Source: Candidatus Nanopelagicales bacterium (GTDB lineage Bacteria; Actinomycetota; Actinomycetes; S36-B12). From it: DNA of 64,000 nucleotides. The DNA lies in NCBI GenBank assembly GCA_018609125.1, contig JABAYF010000001.1, positions 1 to 64,000 of the forward strand, written 5' to 3'. The position numbers were made by a program, and so were the translations under genes. Under the pieces are notes generated by a model. The model saw only the letters and a list, made by a program, of their open reading frames with translations, was not told where the DNA came from and did no database searches. Shown piece by piece: positions 56,618 through 64,000 of the stretch (positions are counted from its first letter, which is position 1; each line of letters starts with the position of its first letter).

Positions 56618-58174
56618 TCAGGGCGAGCCGCCAAGCAGTTTCTTAATGTCTTCAGGAATCTCCAACGGTCCAGGGGTCGTGGGTGATTCCGCTCCGTCCG
56701 TGGTCGGTTCGCTGGGGCCTAGGGCGCGCTTTGCTGGGTTGCCACTTCGAGACTTCTTGCCCTTCGGTGCGGTCCGGCCTGATCTTCCCTTGGACTTTTT
56801 GCCACCTCCACCACCGAAACCGGGGGCTCCGGGCATCCCCGGCATTCCTGGCATCCCTGGCATTCCGCCCTTGCCACCGCGCATGCCACGCATCATTTTT
56901 TGCGCTTCACCGAATCGCTCCACCAGTGAGTTCACATCGCTCACCTGGGTGCCAGATCCCTTAGCGATACGCGAACGCCTGGACGCGTTGAGCACCTTCG
57001 GATTGTCGCGTTCAGCCGGGGTCATCGATTGGATGATGGCCGCCACGCGGTCCAACTCGCGCTCATCGACCTGTTCCAACTGGGCTTTCATGTCGCCCAT
57101 GCCGGGAAGCATGCCCAAAATTTTGGTAAACGAGCCCATCTTCTTGACCGCTTGCATCTGATCCAAGAACTCGTTGAGGGTGAAGTCTTCACCTTTGCTG
57201 ACCTTGCGGGCCATGTCCTCGGCTTGGCGAACGTCGAAGGCTTTTTCCGCCTGTTCGATCAGGGTGAGGACGTCACCCATATCCAGAATGCGAGAGGCCA
57301 TGCGGTCTGGATGGAAAGTCTCGAAGTCTTGAAGTTGTTCGCCCGTGGATGCAAACAGAATTGGCCGCTCGGTCACCGTCACGATGGACAACGCAGCGCC
57401 GCCACGGGCATCACCGTCGAGTTTGGTGAGCACAACGCCATCGAATCCGACACCGGCGCCGAACTCCTCGGCTGTACGCACAGCATCCTGCCCGATCATC
57501 GCATCGACAACGAGCAAAATCTCATCTGGTTGCACAGCGTCTCGGACGCCGCGCAACTCGCGCATCAGTTCAACGTCAATCGATAATCGGCCCGCAGTAT
57601 CCACGATGACGATGTCGTGCAGAGTTCGCTTCGCGTGATCAATAGAGGACCCTGCCACCTCCACGGGGTCGCCCACCCCGTTGCCCGGCTGCGGGGCGTA
57701 AACGTCAACGCCGGCTCGCTGCGCCATGACCGCGAGTTGATCAACTGCATTGGGGCGCTGCAGGTCGGCGGCAACAAGCAGTGGCGAGTGACCCTGGTCC
57801 TTCAGGTGCTTGGCCAACTTGCCGGCGAGTGTGGTTTTGCCAGCGCCCTGCAATCCTGCCAGAACGATCACCGTGGGCGAGACCTTGGCAAACCGCAACC
57901 GCCGCGTCTCGCCACCGAGGATCGAGATGAGTTGATCGTGAACGATTTTTACAATCTGCTGACCGGGGTTCAGCGCCCCCGACACCTCCGAGGACATCGC
58001 CCGTTCGCGAACCGCCGCGGTAAATGCGCGGACCACGGGTAGGGCTACGTCGGCGTCGAGCAGCGCGATACGAATCTCGCGCAGGGTCGTGTCGATGTCT
58101 GCTTCGGTCAGGCGTCCCTTGCCGCGTAATCCACGGAAGGTTGTCGCTAACCGATCGGAGAGCGAGGCGAACAT
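56618..58174 (-). CDS. ffh: Signal recognition particle protein Ffh
   Basis: 518 residues. N domain (1-85), G domain with GLQGAGKTTLAGKLAKHL, DTAGRLSID and TKLDGDARGG, and the Met-rich M domain (about 325-440: MLPGMGDMKAQLEQVDE, RSRIAKGSGTQVSDVN). The C-terminus has a GMPGMPGMPGMPGAPG repeat and a Lys-rich tail. It binds signal sequences with 4.5S RNA and docks with FtsY. The ATG follows AGGAG. It lies 60 bases after glnB, with a hairpin between. Confidence 0.94.
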   Translation of the reverse strand: MFASLSDRLATTFRGLRGKGRLTEADIDTTLREIRIALLDADVALPVVRAFTAAVRERAMSSEVSGALNPGQQIVKIVHDQLISILGGETRRLRFAKVSPTVIVLAGLQGAGKTTLAGKLAKHLKDQGHSPLLVAADLQRPNAVDQLAVMAQRAGVDVYAPQPGNGVGDPVEVAGSSIDHAKRTLHDIVIVDTAGRLSIDVELMRELRGVRDAVQPDEILLVVDAMIGQDAVRTAEEFGAGVGFDGVVLTKLDGDARGGAALSIVTVTERPILFASTGEQLQDFETFHPDRMASRILDMGDVLTLIEQAEKAFDVRQAEDMARKVSKGEDFTLNEFLDQMQAVKKMGSFTKILGMLPGMGDMKAQLEQVDERELDRVAAIIQSMTPAERDNPKVLNASRRSRIAKGSGTQVSDVNSLVERFGEAQKMMRGMRGGKGGMPGMPGMPGMPGAPGFGGGGGKKSKGRSGRTAPKGKKSRSGNPAKRALGPSEPTTDGAESPTTPGPLEIPEDIKKLLGGSP

Positions 58175-58187
58175 GCGGCTCCTAGGT

Positions 58188-58225
58188 CGATGGTGAGGCG
58201 TTTAGACTAGCCCGCCTCACCATCG
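58188..58225 (-). terminator. Strong intergenic hairpin between glnB and ffh
   Basis: Perfect 13-base arms CGATGGTGAGGCG and CGCCTCACCATCG with a 12-base loop. It lies in the 60-base gap between glnB (upstream) and ffh. No T-run follows on the minus strand, so it may be a U-less terminator, an attenuator or an mRNA end-protector that separates amtB-glnB from ffh expression. Confidence 0.55.
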
Positions 58226-58234
58226 GCCGTCGGA

Positions 58235-58573
<339 letters not shown>

Positions 58574-59878
58574 TTACCCATCCTCTCGATCGATTGAGCC
58601 TTTGCCAATACCTGCGAAGGCACCACCTCCACCAGATTCCACAATGTCGTAAGCGTTCTCTGCATGGAGCGCGAGATCGACCCCTGAGGTTTCATCCTCA
58701 GCGCTGACCCGAATTCCCATGACGGCCTTCAAAACAAGCGCCACAATGCCCGCGATCACGAAGGAGTAGATCAGCACGCCACCGGCTGCAATGGCTTGAA
58801 CGGTGAGGAGACTGAAGCCACCTCCGGCGAAGAGACCCACGCTGGCGCCATCGCCGAACACATCGGTGGCCACGAAACCGAGCATGAGGGTGCCGACCAG
58901 TCCACCCACGAGATGGACGCCGACCACATCAAAGGAATCGTCGTAACCGAGGCGGTACTTCAACGTCACCGCAAGAGCACACAGAACTCCAGCAACAGCA
59001 CCGATCAGCACCGCGACGAGCGGTGTGACATTGGCGCACGCGGGGGTGATGGCGACGAGGCCGGCAACGATCCCCGACGCAGCACCGAGGCTGGTCGCGT
59101 GGCCATCCCTCAACCGCTCGACGAGCAGCCAGGCCAAACCGCCACCGCAGGTGGCCACCAGCGTGTTCGTTGCAGCGAGAGCAGCGACACCATCGGCGGC
59201 ATAGGCGGAACCAGCATTAAAACCGAACCAGCCAAACCACAGCAGGCCGGCGCCAAGCATGACCATGGTCAGGTTGTGTGGGCGCATCGGCATGCGCGGC
59301 CAGCCCAGACGTTTACCCAACACGATCACCAGCACCAAGGCTGCAGCACCGGCGTTGATGTGGACAGCCGTACCACCGGCGAAGTCGATCACCTCGGCGC
59401 CACCAATGTTGAGCTGACCAATCCAGCCATCGCCCCAAACCCAATGCGCCACCGGGAAGTACACCAGCGATGCCCATACGCCTGCGAAGATGAGCCAGGC
59501 GCCAAATTTCATGCGATCAGCAACCGCGCCAGCAATGAGGCCAACGGTCAAGCAGGCAAACATCGCTTGGAAAGCAACATCGACCATCGGCGGGAAACCA
59601 TCGCCACCAACGCTTATCGCCTGTGTCACACCAAAGTAGTCGGTGAAGCTACCCACGAAATTACCGGTTGTGGAACCGTAAGCCATGGAATACCCGTAGG
59701 CGATCCATAAGATCCCCACCACAAAAGTGGATGCGATCACCATCATCAGCATGTTCAACACTGACTTGGATCTGTTCATGCCGCCGTAAAAGAAGGCCAA
59801 ACCCGGAATCATAATGAAGACCAGCGCGGTTGACACTAACAACCATGCGGTGGTCCCCGTATCAAGAACAGGCTCCAT
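58574..59878 (-). CDS. amtB: Ammonium transporter
   Basis: 434 residues from ATG 59878, with AGGGAG about 10 bases upstream. Eleven membrane segments; GLAFFYGGMNRSKSVLNMLMM, FAGGTAVHINAGAAALV with the first pore His, and GVHLVGGLVGTLMLG with the second. It conducts ammonium/ammonia. Two GlnR-type boxes lie upstream. Confidence 0.93.
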   Translation of the reverse strand: MEPVLDTGTTAWLLVSTALVFIMIPGLAFFYGGMNRSKSVLNMLMMVIASTFVVGILWIAYGYSMAYGSTTGNFVGSFTDYFGVTQAISVGGDGFPPMVDVAFQAMFACLTVGLIAGAVADRMKFGAWLIFAGVWASLVYFPVAHWVWGDGWIGQLNIGGAEVIDFAGGTAVHINAGAAALVLVIVLGKRLGWPRMPMRPHNLTMVMLGAGLLWFGWFGFNAGSAYAADGVAALAATNTLVATCGGGLAWLLVERLRDGHATSLGAASGIVAGLVAITPACANVTPLVAVLIGAVAGVLCALAVTLKYRLGYDDSFDVVGVHLVGGLVGTLMLGFVATDVFGDGASVGLFAGGGFSLLTVQAIAAGGVLIYSFVIAGIVALVLKAVMGIRVSAEDETSGVDLALHAENAYDIVESGGGGAFAGIGKGSIDREDG

Positions 59879-59996
59879 GCGCGTCACACTCCCTTGGGTC
59901 TGTAGCAATGCGTTGACATTGATTACGGGCACTCACTCGGGCGCCCGACATGACGACAATGTGTCAATCACTTGTTTCGTCCCAGGTTCCTTCGGC

Positions 59997-60042
59997 GTTT
60001 CAATCCTGTGACAAAATATTGCCTTTGTTTCCGGCGTGTAAC
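59997..60042 (-). promoter_or_regulatory. Two GlnR-type boxes upstream of amtB-glnB
   Basis: On the minus strand GTTAC-ACGCCG-GAAAC (60042-60027) and GTCAC-AGGATT-GAAAC (60012-59997) each fit the actinobacterial GlnR consensus gTnAC-n6-GaAAC. They are 14 bases apart instead of the classical 6. They lie 119 or more bases before the amtB ATG, suiting activation under nitrogen limitation. glnR is not in the window. Confidence 0.72.
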
Positions 60043-60060
60043 GACTCAGTGCACCAGCAG

Positions 60061-61167
60061 TTAGGCTTCGTCGTGGGCTTTAAACACATCTATTTCGGTT
60101 GCCTTCACTGACAACCACACCTGCTGACCCGGTTGCAAGCCAAGTTCGACAACGGATTGAGACGTAACGTCCACAACGACGGAAGGTCTCGCTTCCATAT
60201 CGAGGCGGACCCGATCACCGAGGTGTTCCATGTCGCGAATGACGCCCTCCCAAGCGTTGCGGGCGCTGGACTGCGGTGGTTGTCGATGCACCGCAATAGC
60301 GGAGGGCCGGAGTGTGGCCAGGACCGCACCGGTGAGATCGCTATTCGTTGTTACGAGCTGACCACCGGAATCTAAGGCCACGGTTCCTGCGGTCGCGATG
60401 CCTGAAACGAGGTTGAGACCCATCAGTTTGGCGACATATTCGGTTGCCGGGTGGCGTGTCACGTCCGCCACCGTGCCGCACTGCACGACGCTGCCCTGGT
60501 CCAGGACGCAGATGTCATCTGCAAGAACCATTGCCTCTATCGGATCGTGCGTAACCAGGAGCGTGACACCGCAGAACTGCGACAAATGGGAACGCATTTC
60601 AGCCCGAACACTCACCCGAGTTTGGGCATCGAGGGCGGCTAACGGTTCATCCAACAGCAGCACCGCAGGCTGCGTGACTAGCGCACGGGCCAACGCCACA
60701 CGCTGTGATTGACCACCCGATAGTTGCCGTGGTTTGCGTTCAGCCAAATGGGCAATCCCGAATCGACCCAGCCAATCCGCCGTTGTCGCTCGAGCATGGG
60801 CGCGGCTGCTACCCCGACTGCGCAAGCCGAAAGAGATATTCTCTTGAACGCTGAGGTGCGGGAATAGTAAATAATCTTGAAACACCATGCCAACGCTGCG
60901 CTTTTCGGCGGAGGTGAAGGTGTCCTCATTCATCCAGGTGTCGCCATCGACCACCACTATCCCCTGTGCCGATGAAACCAGACCCGCCACTACCTGGAGA
61001 AGACTCGACTTGCCAGAACCGTTAGGACCCACAATGGCCAACACACGACCGCGCGGTTGCGCGATATGAACATCCAGGACGAAATCCGATCGGGCGACCT
61101 GGGCCTGTAGCTGGAGTCCCGGTCTTTCCAGCCCCTGTCGTTGCAGTTCCTGTCCTTGTGCGCTCAT
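60061..61167 (-). CDS. modC: Molybdate ABC transporter ATP-binding protein
   Basis: 368 residues from ATG 61167, overlapping the modB stop (ATGA); the longer track start is inside modB. Walker A GPNGSGKSS near 51, signature LSGGQSQRVALARAL, Walker B LLLDEPLAALD, VTHDPIEA. A C-terminal TOBE/MOP domain (VWLSVKATEIDVF) fits ModC. It powers molybdate uptake. The stop is followed by the GlnR-box region of amtB. Confidence 0.9.
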   Translation of the reverse strand: MSAQGQELQRQGLERPGLQLQAQVARSDFVLDVHIAQPRGRVLAIVGPNGSGKSSLLQVVAGLVSSAQGIVVVDGDTWMNEDTFTSAEKRSVGMVFQDYLLFPHLSVQENISFGLRSRGSSRAHARATTADWLGRFGIAHLAERKPRQLSGGQSQRVALARALVTQPAVLLLDEPLAALDAQTRVSVRAEMRSHLSQFCGVTLLVTHDPIEAMVLADDICVLDQGSVVQCGTVADVTRHPATEYVAKLMGLNLVSGIATAGTVALDSGGQLVTTNSDLTGAVLATLRPSAIAVHRQPPQSSARNAWEGVIRDMEHLGDRVRLDMEARPSVVVDVTSQSVVELGLQPGQQVWLSVKATEIDVFKAHDEA

Positions 61168-61994
61168 GATCGAAGCGCCCCTGGTCGTAGCCACTGTTCG
61201 CGCAAAATGACCAGCACCAACACGCAAACCGCGAGCAACACAACACTGAGCGCGATTGCTGCCTCTCGATTGGTTTCCAACAGGGTGTACACGGCCAGGG
61301 GTACCGTTTGAGTGCGTCCAGGAAAGTTCCCAGCAAAAGTGATCGTGGCGCCGAACTCCCCCAGTGCTCGAGCCCAGGCAAGGGTTGTGCCAGCCACGAC
61401 TGCGGGAGCCATGAGTGGAACCGTGATGCGCCAGAAGACGCGCATGCGCGATGCTCCCAGGGTCACTGCTGCTTCTTCATATCGGGTATCCATCGCCCTT
61501 AACGCACCTTCAACCGAAAGAACCAGAAAGGGTAACGCCACGAAAGTCTCGGCGATAACCACTGCCGCAGGCGTGAAGGGCAGCGTGATTCCAAAAAGGG
61601 ATTCCAATGGCGCACCTACGATTCCGCGTCGACCAAGCGCAGTCAGCAAAGCTGTTCCACCCACCACGGGCGGTAACACCAGGGGCAATAGCACCAGAGC
61701 GCGCACAAGTGGTCGGCCGGGAAATTGCACCCGAGCCAGCACCCAGGCCAACGGAACACCAAGAATCAGTGCACATCCGGCCGCCAGGAGCGAGGTCGCC
61801 AGCGACAACCGCAGCGCCTGCTGGGTGACCGGATCGATGAGAAGTTCGCCCACGGAGGTCCACGGCGTGGCCATGAGCAACCCGGCCAACGGAATGAGCA
61901 GGAATGCCAGGGCAATGATCGCCGGTATCGCTAGCACCCAGGGAGGCTTGCTTCGCCGACTCCGCCGCGGTGACCGTGTGGCCGCGGTCGTCAT
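61164..61994 (-). CDS. modB: Molybdate ABC transporter permease
   Basis: 276 residues with a basic N-terminus and about five membrane segments. The EAA-type loop EEAAVTLGASRMRVFWRITVPLM and RALGEFGATITFAGN are typical of ModB. It overlaps modA by four bases (ATGA). Confidence 0.91.
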   Translation of the reverse strand: MTTAATRSPRRSRRSKPPWVLAIPAIIALAFLLIPLAGLLMATPWTSVGELLIDPVTQQALRLSLATSLLAAGCALILGVPLAWVLARVQFPGRPLVRALVLLPLVLPPVVGGTALLTALGRRGIVGAPLESLFGITLPFTPAAVVIAETFVALPFLVLSVEGALRAMDTRYEEAAVTLGASRMRVFWRITVPLMAPAVVAGTTLAWARALGEFGATITFAGNFPGRTQTVPLAVYTLLETNREAAIALSVVLLAVCVLVLVILREQWLRPGALRS

Positions 61995-62773
61995 GTGGTG
62001 ACACCGGTCGGGGTGGTGAAACCTGCGGTTCGCAACAGGTCTCGCGCCAACGAAGAATTCACGAAATCAAGAAACGCTTGGGCCACCTCTGGCGAGGTCG
62101 TGCCCTGAACGGTCGCAATCGGATAGTTCACAACCTCAGCCGCTCCGACGGGCAGGGAGATCTCACGAACTCGTGAACCAGCAGAAACCACATCGGTGGC
62201 GTACACGAAGCCGGCATCAACCTCGTCCAAGATCACCTTTGACAGCACACCACGAACATCGAGTTCAAAGGTCACCGGTTCGATCTTTAAACCACTGGCC
62301 GCAATTGCCTGCGCAGCTGCAATCCCGCACGGAACCTGTGGTTGACACATGGCAACCAGAACTCCCGGTTCGGCCAAATCGGCCATCGTGTCGATCGCAG
62401 CGGGATTGTCTTCAGGTACCGCAATTGTCAGCCTATTGCCAGCGAAAGTTACCGGCTCCCAAACCAACTTTTCCGCAACCGCCGACTGCATCGTTATGGT
62501 GTTTGCGGTTGCGATTACATCTACCGGCGCTCCATCGCGCAACGCAGACACGAGACCGCTGCTTGGTCCGAAGTTCATGAGCACGTCCACGTTGGGGTTC
62601 ACTTCTTCAAACGCCAACTCGATATCAGAAAAGGTGTTAGTCAGTGAAGCCGCAGCGAACACGATGAGCTCACTGCGAGATTCCGCCGGTCCGCAGGAGC
62701 CGGTGGCAGCAACGCAAATCAGTGCCAACACACTGCTCGTGGCAATACGCCCACGTCGCCCCAGCCCCGCCAC
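61991..62773 (-). CDS. modA: Molybdate-binding lipoprotein
   Basis: 260 residues, GTG start overlapping the regulator stop by one base. Lipoprotein signal with lipobox ATGSC (Cys about 27). The mature part has LIVFAAASLTNTFSDIELAFE, NFGPSSGLVSALRDGAPVDV and AGFVYATDV, diagnostic for ModA. It delivers molybdate, or tungstate, to ModBC. Confidence 0.91.
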   Translation of the reverse strand: MAGLGRRGRIATSSVLALICVAATGSCGPAESRSELIVFAAASLTNTFSDIELAFEEVNPNVDVLMNFGPSSGLVSALRDGAPVDVIATANTITMQSAVAEKLVWEPVTFAGNRLTIAVPEDNPAAIDTMADLAEPGVLVAMCQPQVPCGIAAAQAIAASGLKIEPVTFELDVRGVLSKVILDEVDAGFVYATDVVSAGSRVREISLPVGAAEVVNYPIATVQGTTSPEVAQAFLDFVNSSLARDLLRTAGFTTPTGVTT

Positions 62774-63186
62774 TAGGCCAGATCCAGCGCGTCGATGACG
62801 ACATGGGTGGCCTTAACCGATGCCACCACCAGCACACCCGGCGCCAGTTCCAACTCATCTGCTGCTTCACGACTCATCAGGCTGACCATCCGGTGTGGTC
62901 CCACCTGAACCTCGACCTGAGCCATCACCGTGTCGCGCACCACAGCGGTCACCAAACCGGGTAGTCGGTTGCGAGCCGAGGCCCCCACCACCTTGGACTT
63001 CATGGGCAGCACCGCAGCATCCAGCGCCTCAGTACGCATGAATGCGGCCAGTTCGACTCCCTCAATTACGGTGCGGCCCTGGGAGTCAGTGCTGGACTGT
63101 AATCGTTCCTGTTCCACCCATCGGCGCACCGTATCGTCGCTCACCTGAAGCAGAACGGCAGCCTGAGAGGTTCGATATTGCGGCAT
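62773..63186 (-). CDS. HTH-TOBE molybdate-responsive regulator
   Basis: 137 residues. An excisionase/MerR-like helix-turn-helix (YRTSQAAVLLQVSDDTVRRWVEQERL, 4-29) is followed by a TOBE/MOP domain (about 67-135: SARNRLPGLVTAVVRDTVMAQVEVQVG) that binds molybdate. This ModE-like fusion is common at the head of actinobacterial mod operons and probably represses them when molybdate is plentiful. No ribosome site; an apparent -10 lies 8 bases before the ATG, suggesting a leaderless mRNA. Confidence 0.85.
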   Translation of the reverse strand: MPQYRTSQAAVLLQVSDDTVRRWVEQERLQSSTDSQGRTVIEGVELAAFMRTEALDAAVLPMKSKVVGASARNRLPGLVTAVVRDTVMAQVEVQVGPHRMVSLMSREAADELELAPGVLVVASVKATHVVIDALDLA

Positions 63187-63194
63187 AACGCCGT

Positions 63195-63250
63195 ACTATA
63201 GTCCGCATATTCGGTACTTTTACGTTAAATTACACTTATTTGCGTTAAAT
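63195..63250 (-). promoter_or_regulatory. mod operon promoter with direct repeats
   Basis: The -10 TATAGT (63200-63195) lies 8 bases before the regulator ATG. Upstream, ATTTAACGCAAA and ATTTAACGTAAA repeat with a 20-base period (around 63219-63250), placing both on one DNA face. They cover the -35 area and run into the ftsY 3' end, and are the likely binding site of the HTH-TOBE protein. Confidence 0.6.
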
Positions 63251-64000
63251 AATGGCGGCGACGAAAGCGGCTGGGTCAAAGGGGGCGAGATCGTCTGGGC
63301 CCTCACCGAGGCCCACGAGTTTAACCGGAACCCCCAACTCGCGCTGCACCGCGAGCACGATGCCACCCTTGGCCGTGCCATCCAATTTGGTGAGCACAAT
63401 GCCCGACACATCCACCACTTCGGCGAAAACGCGAGCCTGGTTCAATCCGTTTTGACCCGTCGTCGCATCAAGAACGAGCAGCACCTCATCAACCGGGGAA
63501 CGCTTTTCAACGACCCGCTTTACCTTGCCCAGTTCATCCATCAAACCCACCTTGGTGTGCAATCGGCCGGCTGTATCGATCACCACGACATCTACTTCGG
63601 CCTCACCACCGATCTTGACCGCGTCAAAAGCCACTGCTGCCGGATCGCCGCCTTCGGGGCCGCGAACGACAGCCGCGCCAACGCGGTCGCCCCACGTTTG
63701 CAGTTGCTCCGCTGCCGCGGCACGGAAAGTGTCAGCCGCACCCAGCAGTACCGTGCAATCCTGTGCGATAAGTAGCCGCGCCAGCTTACCCGTCGTGGTG
63801 GTTTTACCGGTTCCGTTCACCCCCACGACCAGGACCACGCTGGGCCGCCCATCGGTTGTGCGCGTAGCCAGGGAACGATCCATCGTGGGATCAACAAGAG
63901 CTAGGAGTTCTTCGCGCACCATCGTTTGAACCGCCAACGGTGTGGTCGCCGACTCGCCGCGCACCCGTGCCCGAAGGCGGTGAACCATTTCGGTTGTGGA
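63245..64000 (-). CDS. ftsY: Signal recognition particle receptor FtsY, 5' partial
   Basis: Only the C-terminal 251 residues (NG domain) are in the window; the frame is open to the right edge. GVNGTGKTTTTGKLA (P-loop), AADTFRAAAAEQLQ, DTAGRLHTK and TKLDGTAKGG mark the SRP GTPase. It docks Ffh-ribosome complexes at the membrane. The start and acidic A domain lie beyond base 64000. Confidence 0.93.
   Translation of the reverse strand, partial: STTEMVHRLRARVRGESATTPLAVQTMVREELLALVDPTMDRSLATRTTDGRPSVVLVVGVNGTGKTTTTGKLARLLIAQDCTVLLGAADTFRAAAAEQLQTWGDRVGAAVVRGPEGGDPAAVAFDAVKIGGEAEVDVVVIDTAGRLHTKVGLMDELGKVKRVVEKRSPVDEVLLVLDATTGQNGLNQARVFAEVVDVSGIVLTKLDGTAKGGIVLAVQRELGVPVKLVGLGEGPDDLAPFDPAAFVAAII

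Noticed and set aside
58796-59710. 304-residue plus-strand ORF antisense to amtB
   Set aside because: High-GC shadow ORF, His/Asp-rich without recognisable domains; amtB on the other strand is certain.

Overview
This is a chromosomal segment of a high-GC actinobacterium (Actinomycetota). The evidence is frequent GTG starts, tightly overlapping ATGA/GTGA gene junctions, actinobacterial gene families (DUF3040, SAV_6107-type HEPN, DUF6504, DUF222-HNH, class F sortase with DUF4397) and the usual actinobacterial order ffh-rpsP-KH-rimM-trmD-rplS-lepB-rnhB-yraN-yifB-dprA-xerC-rpsB-tsf-pyrH-frr-cdsA-rlmN. I cannot assign a genus. No rRNA, tRNA, CRISPR array, prophage or insertion sequence was seen.

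Layout. (1) 1-5440: the 3' part of a lipoyl-dependent E2 gene with an Ala-Pro-Thr-Pro linker, a TIGR01777 epimerase, a membrane protein that may be a degenerate protein kinase, an FAD amine-oxidase-type enzyme, peptidase E and a MaoC dehydratase. (2) 5524-10512: a MoxR / DUF58 / TgpA-type transglutaminase operon facing a DUF3040 gene. (3) 10674-16030: a four-gene minus-strand damage-tolerance operon (DUF6504, HEPN, DnaE2-type polymerase, DinB) behind a promoter covered by a 36-base LexA-type palindrome. (4) 16089-20035: methyltransferase, MutT, a serine hydrolase lipoprotein and a DUF222-HNH gene whose apparently leaderless promoter also overlaps an SOS-like box. (5) 20227-23220: DUF4397 surface protein, class F sortase, ECF sigma factor and RskA-like anti-sigma factor.

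(6) 23227-37136: a polyamine uptake and breakdown region. A minus-strand operon encodes two aldehyde dehydrogenases, a PotDABC-type importer, a PuuB-like oxidoreductase and a saccharopine-dehydrogenase-like protein. A divergent plus-strand set encodes an Lrp/AsnC regulator, a class III aminotransferase, a flavin-nucleotide-binding protein and a second PuuB-like oxidoreductase. (7) 37145-41396: acyl-CoA synthetase, CaiB-type CoA-transferase and glutaryl-CoA dehydrogenase. These could take C5 products of cadaverine or lysine onward, so regions 6 and 7 may form one catabolic unit.

(8) 41415-58174: the conserved translation, secretion and cell-division block. It contains tandem signal peptidase I genes, one of which has lost both catalytic residues, and an S16 protein with a roughly 115-residue acidic, Lys/Ala/Glu-rich tail. 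(9) 58235-64000: glnB and amtB behind two GlnR-type boxes, a molybdate operon (HTH-TOBE regulator, modA, modB, modC) with a leaderless-looking promoter and direct repeats, and the 3' part of ftsY. glnD, often found between glnB and ffh in actinobacteria, is not there.

The points most worth following are the LexA-controlled operon, which has a HEPN protein and an apparently active Y-family polymerase but no ImuA'/ImuB; the pseudo-signal-peptidase; the second SOS-like leaderless promoter; and the possible loss of the active-site arginine in the sortase.
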